NCBI GenBank assembly: GCA_030648295.1
Contig: JAUSID010000001.1
Span: 1-46,358 of the forward strand
Origin: Opitutaceae bacterium
Lineage (GTDB): Bacteria; Verrucomicrobiota; Verrucomicrobiia; Opitutales; Opitutaceae
Direction: 5' to 3'
DNA: 46,358 nucleotides
The notes beneath the pieces were generated by a model. It was not told the origin of the DNA. It did not search any database and saw only the letters and a list, made by a program, of their open reading frames with translations. Made by a program: the position numbers and the translations under genes. Below, one piece after another: positions 26,557 to 34,030 of this stretch (within the stretch, counting starts at the first letter, position 1; each line of letters begins with the position of its first letter).

Positions 26557-26746
26557 CCTGGGAGCGCGGGCGTCCCGCCCGCAATGGATTGAAGTGGCAC
26601 GGGCATCCCGCCCGTGGCGCTGCGGCATCCTGCCACAGGGACAGTTGGGCGAGCTTTCGATCCCATCGGCGGCTGGAAGCCGCAGCCACACGAACCTTGC
26701 GGGCGAGACGCCCGCGCTCCCAGGGCGAGACGCCCGCGCTCCCAGG
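26557..26746. repeat. R-A composite element, copy 3, with duplicated right end
   Basis: This is the most complete R-A copy. The left end is CCTGGGAGCGCGGGCGTCCC (from 26557). It is followed by the GGCACGGGCATCCCGCCCGT module (26597 on), a degenerate GGCATCCTGCCAC, and GGCGGCTGGAAGCCGCAGCC (26668 on). The right end finishes CGCTCCCAGG (26724). A 22-base right-end unit (26702-26723) is exactly repeated at 26724-26745. An open frame runs through it into the following gene, but the encoded stretch has no protein character. Confidence 0.9.
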
Positions 26747-26834
26747 GCAAACGCCTCGAGCCGCTGCGCAGCGCAGCTCCTCAGCCTCCTACTTCTGTTT
26801 TGCTCCCACGCTGGTTTCAGGCCAGTGGATCGAC

Positions 26835-28559
26835 GTGCGCTTTCTACTCCAGCCTGCGGTCCTGCTTCTGGTTACGCTCGTTTTGGCCCTCCTGCCCGCG
26901 AAATTGATCGCGGCTCCGGCCGTGGCGCGTGAGTCCGCGGCGTTCGCGCAGGCGGCGGAGAACGGCCGCGTTGCCGCGGATGGGTTGGAGCGCTGTCACC
27001 GGTTTCTCCAAGCCTGGCTGCGCGGCGCGGAGCCGACGACCGGACTCATCCCCCGCAACCTCATCGACAGTCCGTATTGGAATGGAAAGGACAGCGCCGC
27101 CGACAATTACCCGTTCATGGTCCTGAGCGCACACTTCACCGATCGGGCGGCTTTCGACGGCCCGATGCGGCGAATGCTGGCGAACGAAGCGAAGCTCACT
27201 GCCCGACCGGGATGGCTGCGGCTGACCGACGATTACAACCTCAAAGGCACGCCCGGGCTGCGTCATCCGACCGCGAATGCGGAGCGAATCATCTTCAACT
27301 CCGCCGAATACGTGAAGGACGGGTTGCTGGCGCTCACCGAGTGGCTGGGGCCGAGCCCGTGGAGCGAACGGATGTTTGCATTGGTCGACGACTCGTTTGC
27401 GCTCGCTACGGTGGACACGCCGTTTGGGAAAGTGCCGATGGCGGGCCGCAACAAGGAAGCGGGCGTCGAGGTGAGCGGCGACTTTCTGCAGGCGCTCGCC
27501 CGGCTGTACTGGATGAGCGGTCGCGACGAAAAGTATCTCCAATGGGGCGCGCGGCTCGCCGACTTGTACCTGTTGCCCGAGGGCAAGCGGCACCCGACGC
27601 GGGATTTCACGGCGATCCGGCTGCGCGATCATTGTTGCGAGATCGTCAGCGGGTTGTGCGAGTTTTACGCGACGGTGGCGCTGGTCGGCCGGCTGCCCGG
27701 AGGCGAGGCTTGGGCGAAGAAGCATGCGGCTTACCGGCCGCATCTCCATGAAATGCTCGATCGGATCCTGGCCATCGGTCGCAACGAGGACGGGCTGCTC
27801 TGGAACGAGGTCAACCCGCAGACCGGCGCCGTCATCGATGCGAAGGTGTCCGATTCGTGGGGCTACGTCTTCGACGGTTATTACACGGTGTTCCTGATCG
27901 ACGGAACGGAAGCGTATCGCGATGCCGCGCTCAAACCGCTCACCGTGCTCGCCGCGAAATATCGGCGGTTCAACTGGGAGCCGCGCAGTGATCCGAAGCT
28001 GCCGATGGGAAGTCACGACGGATATGCCGATTCGATCGAAGGTGCGATCAACCTGTTCAATCGGGCGGTGGACAACCCGCGCGCTGCGGCGGTGATACCT
28101 TGGATCGACAGCGAGATGAAGGAGCTCTTCGCGCGACAGCAGCCGGATGGATTGATCGAAAAATGGCACGGCGACGGAAATTTCGCGCGGACGGTGATCA
28201 TGTATTGCCTGTGGAAATCGCAGGGCCTCTCGGTCCAGCCGTGGCGCAAGGACGTGCGGCTCGGCGCGGTCCGCTCGGCCGACAAGATTCTCGTTTCACT
28301 GTCGGCGGATCAGGATTGGTCGGGAACCCTCGTATTCGATCGGCCACGACACGCGGAGAATCTCCGGCTTCCGATCGACTGGCCGCGGATCAACCAGTTT
28401 CCCGAGTGGTTCGTGGCCCGGCGCGGAGACAACTATTCGGTTGCAGGTGTCGCCGGGCCGAAGGCAGCGCGGCATACCGGCGAAGAGCTGCAACGCGGCA
28501 TTCCGGTACGCGTGACCGCGGGCCGCGAGGTGAGGTTCGAGGTGGCACGGGTTCGCTGA
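26835..28559 (+). CDS. Secreted protein of unknown function, probably all-helical barrel
   Basis: I do not recognise a named family. No ATG gives a sensible N-terminus: the open frame extends back to 26589 but only by translating the R-A repeat. A GTG at 26835 starts a good signal peptide (V/M-RFLLQPAVLLLVTLVLALL, cleavage near LIAA), giving 574 residues. The body is rich in amphipathic helices with aromatic and acidic residues, such as DSPYWNGKDSAADNYPFMVL, SDSWGYVFDGYYTVFLIDG and SHDGYADSIEGAINLFNRA, as in (alpha/alpha)6-barrel glycosidases and epimerases. The last about 100 residues look beta-rich. Lying before nagA and after an exported-protein operon, it may act on polysaccharide; that is inference. 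Confidence 0.7.
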   Translation: MRFLLQPAVLLLVTLVLALLPAKLIAAPAVARESAAFAQAAENGRVAADGLERCHRFLQAWLRGAEPTTGLIPRNLIDSPYWNGKDSAADNYPFMVLSAHFTDRAAFDGPMRRMLANEAKLTARPGWLRLTDDYNLKGTPGLRHPTANAERIIFNSAEYVKDGLLALTEWLGPSPWSERMFALVDDSFALATVDTPFGKVPMAGRNKEAGVEVSGDFLQALARLYWMSGRDEKYLQWGARLADLYLLPEGKRHPTRDFTAIRLRDHCCEIVSGLCEFYATVALVGRLPGGEAWAKKHAAYRPHLHEMLDRILAIGRNEDGLLWNEVNPQTGAVIDAKVSDSWGYVFDGYYTVFLIDGTEAYRDAALKPLTVLAAKYRRFNWEPRSDPKLPMGSHDGYADSIEGAINLFNRAVDNPRAAAVIPWIDSEMKELFARQQPDGLIEKWHGDGNFARTVIMYCLWKSQGLSVQPWRKDVRLGAVRSADKILVSLSADQDWSGTLVFDRPRHAENLRLPIDWPRINQFPEWFVARRGDNYSVAGVAGPKAARHTGEELQRGIPVRVTAGREVRFEVARVR

Positions 28560-28648
28560 TGCGAAAGCGGTCCTCCGGTCCGCCATGAACGGATCGCCCG
28601 CTCCGGGCGCGTATGGCTTGAATGACTCTGCCATCCCGGACGTGTGGA

Positions 28649-28726
28649 AGTGTCATCCATTAGATGACACTTTTCCAAAACTCCCCCTGGGATGGGTCGA
28701 CCCAGTGTCATCTAATGGATGACACT
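28649..28726. repeat. Doubled R-E element: palindrome made of two near-palindromes
   Basis: The left arm (28649-28671) starts AGTGTCATCCATTAGATGAC and the right arm (28704-28726) starts AGTGTCATCTAATGGATGAC. Each arm is nearly self-complementary, and the right arm is the exact reverse complement of the left over 23 bases. A smaller perfect palindrome, TGGGTCGACCCA, sits at 28693-28704 in the spacer. Confidence 0.9.
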
Positions 28727-28773
28727 TCATGGGCGGGGGCCCGCGCTCGATACGACCGGTTGGGGCGCGAGGG

Positions 28774-28860
28774 TCGGCTCGCTGGCACTCGCCGCTACAC
28801 CGCCGAACGTTGGCGCCGGCCGATTCGGGTCTTTCGTAGCGGCGAGCGCCAGCGAGCCGA
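28774..28860. repeat. R-G inverted repeat with 25-base arms
   Basis: The left arm 28774-28798 starts TCGGCTCGCTGGCACTCGCC. The right arm 28836-28860 is its reverse complement with a single mismatch. The 37-base spacer itself contains GTTGGCGCCGGCC. It lies 111 bases before nagA. Confidence 0.85.
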
Positions 28861-28970
28861 AGGAGCGCAGTGACGACATCGTTACTGACCATGTGCCGCC
28901 AATTACACCATTGCCATCCCCGCCTCGACGCGCGTTGAACTGACGTTCGTTCAGCGCTCCAAATCCTCTC

Positions 28971-30134
28971 ATGCAGTTCACGAACGCCCGCCTCATCCTG
29001 CCCGACGAAATCCGCCGCGGTTCGCTTGCGATCCGGAACGGCCGGATCGCCCGGCTCTCCTCCGCGACCAAGCCGGCCCGTGGCGCCGACGCCCTCGATC
29101 TAAAGGGCGGTTTCCTTGCGCCGGGGTTCATCGACCTTCACGTCCACGGGGCGATGGGTGCGGACACGATGGAGGCGAGCGAACAGGCGTTCCGCACCAT
29201 CACCGAATTTCACCTGCGCGGCGGCACGACTTCGATGGCGCTGACCACGGTGACGGCGCCGGAGGCGGACATCCTCCGCGTTCTCGCGGCGGTGAAACCG
29301 CTGCACAATCGCTCGGTCGGCAACGGTGCGCGGATCATCGGGGTGCACATCGAGGGGCCCTACCTCGCGCTCGGCAAGGCCGGGGCGCAGAACCCGAAGT
29401 TCATCCGCAACCCCGAGCCCGGTGAGTGGCGCAAATATCTTCGTTACGGAAAACTGGTGACGGAGGTCACGCTCGCGCCCGAGAACCCGGGCTCGATTGC
29501 GTTAATCAAGGCACTGCGAAAAAACGGCTCGATTGCGAGCGCAGGGCATACCGATGCGAACGACGAACACCTGGTGCCGGCGCTTGCGGCCGGGCTAAAC
29601 CAGTCGACGCACACGTTCAACGCGATGAGCACGATCACGAAACGCGGACCTTATCGGCTCGCCGGCATGATCGAGTTTGCCATGGCGCAGGACGAAATCA
29701 TGGCGGAGTTGATCGCGGACCTGATTCACGTGCCGCCGATCCTGATTCGGATGTTGATTAATGCAAAGGGCCACGACGGCGTCGTGATCATCACGGACGC
29801 GACTTGCGGCGCGGGACTGCCGGCGGGCACGAAGTTCAAGCTGCTGGGCGTCGACGCGGTCACCACGGAGCATGTCGCCGCGATGGCCGATGGCACGGGC
29901 CTCGCGGGCAGCACGCTGACGATGATCGAAGGCGTCCGACGCGTGCACCAGAAAGCGGGCGTGCCGCTCCCGGTCGCGGTGCGGATGGCGACGCTCAATG
30001 CCGCGCGTCAGCTCGGGCGCGAAAAGGAGTTCGGCTCAATCGCGGTGGGCAAGCGCGCGGACCTGGTCTGGTTCGACGACAAGTTCCGCGTCCGCGGCGT
30101 GTGGATTGATGGCGAGATGAAGTTTCGCGGTTGA
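28971..30134 (+). CDS. nagA: N-acetylglucosamine-6-phosphate deacetylase
   Basis: A 387-residue cytoplasmic amidohydrolase that converts N-acetylglucosamine-6-phosphate to glucosamine-6-phosphate plus acetate in amino-sugar catabolism and wall recycling. Metal and catalytic residues are in place: H57 and H59 in DLHVHGAMG, E128 in HIEGPYLALGKAGAQNP, H193 in SAGHTDAN, H214 in STHTFNAMS and the catalytic D276 in IITDATCGAG. The closing NAARQLGREKEFGSIAVGKR is also typical. Length is normal. No nagB or PTS gene is adjacent. It is followed on the same strand by a DUF3830 gene after an R-A copy. Confidence 0.93.
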   Translation: MQFTNARLILPDEIRRGSLAIRNGRIARLSSATKPARGADALDLKGGFLAPGFIDLHVHGAMGADTMEASEQAFRTITEFHLRGGTTSMALTTVTAPEADILRVLAAVKPLHNRSVGNGARIIGVHIEGPYLALGKAGAQNPKFIRNPEPGEWRKYLRYGKLVTEVTLAPENPGSIALIKALRKNGSIASAGHTDANDEHLVPALAAGLNQSTHTFNAMSTITKRGPYRLAGMIEFAMAQDEIMAELIADLIHVPPILIRMLINAKGHDGVVIITDATCGAGLPAGTKFKLLGVDAVTTEHVAAMADGTGLAGSTLTMIEGVRRVHQKAGVPLPVAVRMATLNAARQLGREKEFGSIAVGKRADLVWFDDKFRVRGVWIDGEMKFRG

Positions 30135-30149
30135 GAAGCGGCCATGCTC

Positions 30150-30213
30150 CCGGGGAGCGCGGGCCTCCGGCCCGCTCCACAACCGTTGCGGGCGAGACGC
30201 CCGCGCTCCCAGG
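30150..30213. repeat. R-A element, copy 4, minimal form
   Basis: A short copy in which the left end (CGGGGAGCGCGGGCCTCCGG) and right end (GCGGGCGAGACGCCCGCGCT, ending CCCAGG) are separated by only a few bases, so no internal modules remain. It lies just after the nagA stop. The rest of the gap to 30417 contains a 14-base palindrome CGGATGATCATCCG (about 30286) and nothing else I can name. Confidence 0.8.
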
Positions 30214-30417
30214 TGACGCACGCTGTTTCCGAGGAGTCGATTGCGATCGACTTCGTAGCAGCCCAGCAGACGAGGGTGGAAAACTCGGATGATCATCCGG
30301 TGAATGGCGCCGCGGCCCCAATTAACGATCATCCAACTGTCGACGGCGTCGTGGAGGGTTGCGTCCTCCGCGAGTCGGCTTTGACGTGCGACGGACGATT
30401 CCTACGCTCGCCCGGCA

Positions 30418-30897
30418 ATGAGCACTTCACGGCGGCATGTCCGGCTTACTTTCGTTGCTTCGGGCGTGTCCGTCCTGGCCGAATTACTCGATGATGAGGC
30501 GCCCAATGCCTGCCGGCTGGTTTGGGACATGTTGCCCGTCGAAGCGAAAGCCGTTCACGGCATGTACTCGGGTGCGGAGGTTTTTGTCATGGTCGACAAA
30601 CCGCGGCCGGCGGCGGCGGAGAACCTTGTTCAGCTGCCGCTGCCGGGTGAGATCCTCTATTTTTTCGATCCCGGCGCCGGTGCGGTGGGCGCGAAAAAAC
30701 CCGTCGGCGAAATCGTCATCGTCTACGGCCGCGGTGTGACGCTGCGCGCGCACGAGGGTGTGCCCACGCAGTGCGCGTTGTTCGCGCGGATCGCGGGCGA
30801 TTGGAAATACGATTGGAAGCCTTTCGCGCAGGAATGCCGGAAAGCGCGCTGGGAGGGCCCGCAGCCGTTGCGGATCGAACGGGTGGAGAGTACTTGA
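30418..30897 (+). CDS. DUF3830 family (cyclophilin-like) protein
   Basis: A 159-residue soluble protein with no signal peptide. It matches the DUF3830 pattern, a small beta-barrel with the cyclophilin-like fold: VSVLAELLDDEAPNACRLVW near the start, LPVEAKAVHGMYSGAEVFVM in the middle, then LPLPGEILYFFDPG and EIVIVYGRGVTLRAHEGVP. The family is common next to amidohydrolase and hydantoin/carboxylate catabolism genes, and its activity is unknown. It starts 283 bases after nagA and probably has its own promoter. The last about 40 residues (FARIAGDWKYDWKPFAQECR) are close to the usual C-terminus. Confidence 0.75.
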   Translation: MSTSRRHVRLTFVASGVSVLAELLDDEAPNACRLVWDMLPVEAKAVHGMYSGAEVFVMVDKPRPAAAENLVQLPLPGEILYFFDPGAGAVGAKKPVGEIVIVYGRGVTLRAHEGVPTQCALFARIAGDWKYDWKPFAQECRKARWEGPQPLRIERVEST

Positions 30898-30949
30898 TCC
30901 GAGCGTGGCAACGGGCGTGACAGACACGCGCGGATGAACTTTCCCCTTT

Positions 30950-31030
30950 GTCATGCTGAGCGTAGCGAAGCATCCAGCCGCGCGATGTCCCGTGTATCCG
31001 GTTGGAGTCTTCGCTGGCGCTCAGAATGAG
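30950..31030. repeat. R-B inverted repeat, copy 2 (diverged)
   Basis: The left arm is GTCATGCTGAGCGTAGCGAA followed by GCATCCAG; the right arm is GGAGTCTTCGCTGGCGCTCA followed by GAATGAG. It is the same family as 16446-16527, but the arms have drifted apart at several positions, as expected for an older copy. Confidence 0.75.
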
Positions 31031-31319
31031 AGGCTTTTCATACCGTCTGTCACGCTCGTGGCCACAGGGCGATGTGCGCGGTGTGCGGTATCCGGTTTCC
31101 GATATCCGCAACGCCATGCGGGCGAGACCCACCTTCGCCAAGGCTTCGGCGGGCAGGCTGCCCGCGCGCCCAGGAAAACCGCGTCGACGGCGGCTAGACT
31201 CATTGAAATCCAAAACTCGTTGTGAACAGGTCAAGCTTGCCCGCCTTCGGCGGCGCCGTAGGCGGCCAGGGTTTTCCAAGTGCCCGGAAATCTTGTACCG
31301 AGCGAAGCGACATCAGCCA

Positions 31320-31414
31320 ATCGGGCATCTGTCATCGGGCATCTTGAAATTGGAAAACCGCATCGAATGCCAATGGTTTGGAAATTCTCAGATTTTAGAT
31401 GCCCGATGCCCGAT
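31320..31414. repeat. R-K inverted repeat
   Basis: The left arm begins ATCGGGCATCTGTCATCGGG and continues CATCTTGAAATTGGAAAACC. The right arm ends AGATGCCCGATGCCCGAT, preceded by GGTTTGGAAATTCTCAG. Both arms are built from a tandem ATCGGGCAT unit. The element lies 41 bases past the end of the enolase-superfamily gene. Confidence 0.75.
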
Positions 31415-31455
31415 TTCACGATTTCCGAAATCACACGGTCTGAGGCTGCGCCTCG

Positions 31456-32577
31456 CTAGTTTCTCACCCGGTACCGCTCAACCTTCGCCTCGTCCAACTC
31501 GACGCCGAGCCCGGGCTGCGCGTTTGGACGCGCTTCACCGGGGCGAATCGGCAGCGGTATGCGAACGATGTCATCGTCGTAGAAGAACGGGCCGATGATA
31601 TCGCATGGAAACTCTTCCGCGGCGATGCCGGCCGTCGCGATCGCGAGATGAACCATCGCCGCGCTGCCAACGCCCAACTCGAGATTGCTGCCGATGGTGC
31701 ATTTCAATCCGGCGGAGTGCGCGAACTCCGCGATCCGGCGCGCCGGACCAATCCCGCCTGCTTTTCCCACGTAGATTGAAAACACATCCGCCGCGCCGAT
31801 CCGCGAGAGCATCATCGCGTCTTGCAGCGTGTACACGCTCTCGTCCGCGATCACGGGCAAGCCGATCGTTTTTCGAAGCGCGGGCAGGAGCACGTTGTCT
31901 TCGGGCGCGAGCGGTTGCTCGACAAAACTGATTCCGGACTCGCGCAGCCGCGCGATCGTCGGTGCCGCCATCGCTGCGGACCAGCCGCCGTTAGCGTCCA
32001 CGCCCAATTTTACTTTCGGTCCGATCGCCTGGCGCACGGCGCGAACGCGTTCGGCATCGGCGTCGGGATCGGTGCCGACCTTCACCTTCATCGCGGCGAA
32101 GCCCTGCGTCTGCGCCCACCGCGCAATCTCCGCCGCCTCCGCCGCCGCCACTCCGGAAACGGACCATTTCGTCGGCACGAATTCGCGGCATTTTCCGCCG
32201 AGCAATTCGTACACTGGCTTGCCGGCGGCCTTGCCGGCGAGATCCCACAGCGCCATTTCGACTGCCGCCTTCGTGAAATAATTCGCCGCGAATGCCAGCC
32301 GGAATTTCCCGGCGAGCCGTTCGACCTCGATCGGATTTTCGCCCACCAGCAGCGGCTCGAGATACGTGCGAATCAGGTGGGCACCGGTCACCTGGTCTTC
32401 GCCGCTCCAGCGCGGGGTGCAGGACGCCTCGCCGAGACCGATGAGGTCCGTGTCGGTGTGCACCTTCACGAGCAGAAAAGGCGAAACGTGATGCGCGCCG
32501 CCGCGCCCGCTCCGGATCGCGAGCTCCGGTTTCAGGGGAACGCGAATCGGTATCGTTTCAATCCGGGTGATCTTCAT
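31456..32577 (-). CDS. Enolase-superfamily enzyme, muconate lactonizing subgroup
   Basis: A 373-residue MR/MLE-type enzyme. Active-site residues follow the MLE subgroup: K164 and K166 in AAMKVKVG, metal ligands D194 (GVDANGGW), E220 (FVEQPL) and D245 (VIADES), and K272 in IYVGKAGGI. A Lys at both ends of the barrel fits cycloisomerases, epimerases and N-acylamino-acid racemases. Sugar-acid dehydratases usually have His in place of the second Lys. The ATG at 32577 lies inside the end of the upstream gene (20-base overlap), and the open frame upstream of it lacks family similarity. It is the last gene of a transporter - ceramidase-fold - MLE operon. The substrate is unknown. Confidence 0.88.
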   Translation of the reverse strand: MKITRIETIPIRVPLKPELAIRSGRGGAHHVSPFLLVKVHTDTDLIGLGEASCTPRWSGEDQVTGAHLIRTYLEPLLVGENPIEVERLAGKFRLAFAANYFTKAAVEMALWDLAGKAAGKPVYELLGGKCREFVPTKWSVSGVAAAEAAEIARWAQTQGFAAMKVKVGTDPDADAERVRAVRQAIGPKVKLGVDANGGWSAAMAAPTIARLRESGISFVEQPLAPEDNVLLPALRKTIGLPVIADESVYTLQDAMMLSRIGAADVFSIYVGKAGGIGPARRIAEFAHSAGLKCTIGSNLELGVGSAAMVHLAIATAGIAAEEFPCDIIGPFFYDDDIVRIPLPIRPGEARPNAQPGLGVELDEAKVERYRVRN

Positions 32578-34030
32578 GACCTCGCCCTTCAAAGTTCGCC
32601 CTGGCTGCTCGCAACGAGCGCAGTTCGCCGATGATCTCGGCCTGCAGTTTCTCCGCCGCGGATTGTCCGAAGGGCGAGTTCTCCACTTCGTATCCACCTT
32701 TCGCCCACTCGGCAGCGGTCGGCATGTAGGCCATCCGGCCATTCGTATAACCGCACATGAACGTGACGGGAAACGGCGACTCGCGTTTGATCGCGAGACC
32801 AATTTCGCAGAACGGCTCGATATTGCAGCCCACCAGGGCCACGTCGCCAAAGGTGATGAAATGAGCGCGCACCATCGCCGAGGTTTTGCCGCCGAAGTCG
32901 TCAGCCATCCGCAGCTGAATGTCCGCGCGCCGCGCCATGTAGATCGCCTCGGTGATCCCGGCGGCGTCAGTCCGTTCGCGCGCGGATTTGAGTTTTTGCT
33001 TCCAATGTTCGAGCTGTTCCGTCGCGACCTTGCGGTCGGGCAACGCCGCGCGCAATGGCACGGCAATCTCCTTGTACCGCACCTGCACCGGGTTGCCGGC
33101 GGAATCCGCGAACTCGGAATCGTACTGGCCGAGCGGCGCACCGGACGGGATGATTTCGCGCCATTTCACGGCGGACGGAATACTGATCAGCCCCAGCGCG
33201 ATTTTCGCGATTTCGTGGCCGAGCACCGCCCCGAGTTCGCGATAAACCGCCACGTCCGCCTGGAAACCCTGGCGCGGCCCGATGTCGCCGGCGGAGCCTT
33301 GCAGGAAAATGCAGCGGCCGCCGACGGCGTGCTCGACCACGCGTTTCATCGCGCCGGGATAATCGGGCGTGATGAGCCGGTTCGCCGGTCCCATGATCGT
33401 CGCGTGGCAGGCGAAGTTTACCAATGTGGCGGCGGGAGCGCGTGAACCTGCGGCGGCGCTCACCGGGTCGAAACGAACGACAATCACTTCATGGTCGCAC
33501 GGCGCATCGAGGTTCACGCCGAGGAATCGTTCGCCGGTCGGCGCCACGCACCGGCGGCTCGCGTTAATCAGGCTCTCGCCGCGGCCGACGCGCACCACCA
33601 CGGGCTGGAGATTAGCCATCGCCTCGGCGGCCGCGTCGGCGCACCAGCGCGCGAGTTGTTCAAACCACGGCCCGACCATCTCGTAGCCTTTTTCGATCCA
33701 GCTCTGGTAGGGGACCGGACCGGAATGAGTGTGGGTGGCGCAGGCGCGGATGTTTTCCGCCGCCACTCCGGTGCGCTGACTCACCGCGTGGCGCATCTGG
33801 TCCGCGCGTTCGTTGGTCAGGATCTGGATGTCGACATCGAGGATGATCGCGGTGGTCGTGCCATCCGACAGCGCGAGTGCCGTGGCCCACAAATCCATGT
33901 CGATGCCCTCGGCCTGTTCGTGTTTTTGCGCCCCCCAGCCGCCGTGCGCGATGTTCGGCGGCGGATTGGTGCAACGGCGTCCGGTGCCCGCCATCAGCGT
34001 TGCGGTGCGCATCTCTGGTTGTGTTACCAC
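32558..34030 (-). CDS. Neutral-ceramidase-fold protein (first of two)
   Basis: A 490-residue protein with the N-terminal domain of neutral/alkaline ceramidases: MAGTGRRCTNPP and HGGWGAQKHEQAEGIDMDL near the start, zinc-type HTHSGP at H100-P105, and FACHAT at 207-212 (H209). The segment where true ceramidases have the nucleophilic Ser (GDVSPN) reads GDIGP (about 248-252), so the Ser is absent. No signal peptide is seen, so it is probably cytoplasmic. It overlaps the symporter gene by 7 bases and the enolase gene by 20, so the three should be one operon. The first in-frame ATG (34030) and the ATG at 34012 are both possible starts. A sugar-acid or N-acyl conjugate hydrolase is a guess. Confidence 0.82.
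   Translation of the reverse strand: MVTQPEMRTATLMAGTGRRCTNPPPNIAHGGWGAQKHEQAEGIDMDLWATALALSDGTTTAIILDVDIQILTNERADQMRHAVSQRTGVAAENIRACATHTHSGPVPYQSWIEKGYEMVGPWFEQLARWCADAAAEAMANLQPVVVRVGRGESLINASRRCVAPTGERFLGVNLDAPCDHEVIVVRFDPVSAAAGSRAPAATLVNFACHATIMGPANRLITPDYPGAMKRVVEHAVGGRCIFLQGSAGDIGPRQGFQADVAVYRELGAVLGHEIAKIALGLISIPSAVKWREIIPSGAPLGQYDSEFADSAGNPVQVRYKEIAVPLRAALPDRKVATEQLEHWKQKLKSARERTDAAGITEAIYMARRADIQLRMADDFGGKTSAMVRAHFITFGDVALVGCNIEPFCEIGLAIKRESPFPVTFMCGYTNGRMAYMPTAAEWAKGGYEVENSPFGQSAAEKLQAEIIGELRSLRAARANFEGRGHEDHPD

Larger units (their letters stand above)
28560..28970. other. Intergenic region with two repeat families, no gene seen
   Basis: The 411 bases between the secreted-protein gene and nagA contain the doubled R-E element (28649-28726) and the R-G inverted repeat (28774-28860). 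They leave about 110 bases before nagA for its promoter. No conserved reading frame or RNA gene is visible. Confidence 0.6.
30898..31455. other. Repeat-rich intergenic region between convergent genes, no gene seen
   Basis: These 558 bases contain a diverged R-B hairpin (30950-31030), fragments with CGCCAAGGCTTCGGCGGGC (31136-31154) and CCCGCCTTCGGCGGCG (31239-31254), and the R-K inverted repeat (31320-31414). Open frames here are repeat translations. No RNA gene is recognisable. Confidence 0.6.

Noticed and set aside
26557-26746. R-A element as an insertion sequence
   Set aside because: There is no transposase frame and no clear target-site duplication flanks it. It is under 200 bases.
26589-26834. 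An 82-residue N-terminal extension of the unknown secreted protein
   Set aside because: It is encoded by the R-A repeat, and the GTG at 26835 gives a proper signal peptide.
30953-31598. Small plus-strand open frames between the DUF3830 and enolase-superfamily genes
   Set aside because: They run through R-B and R-K repeats and into the antisense of a real gene.
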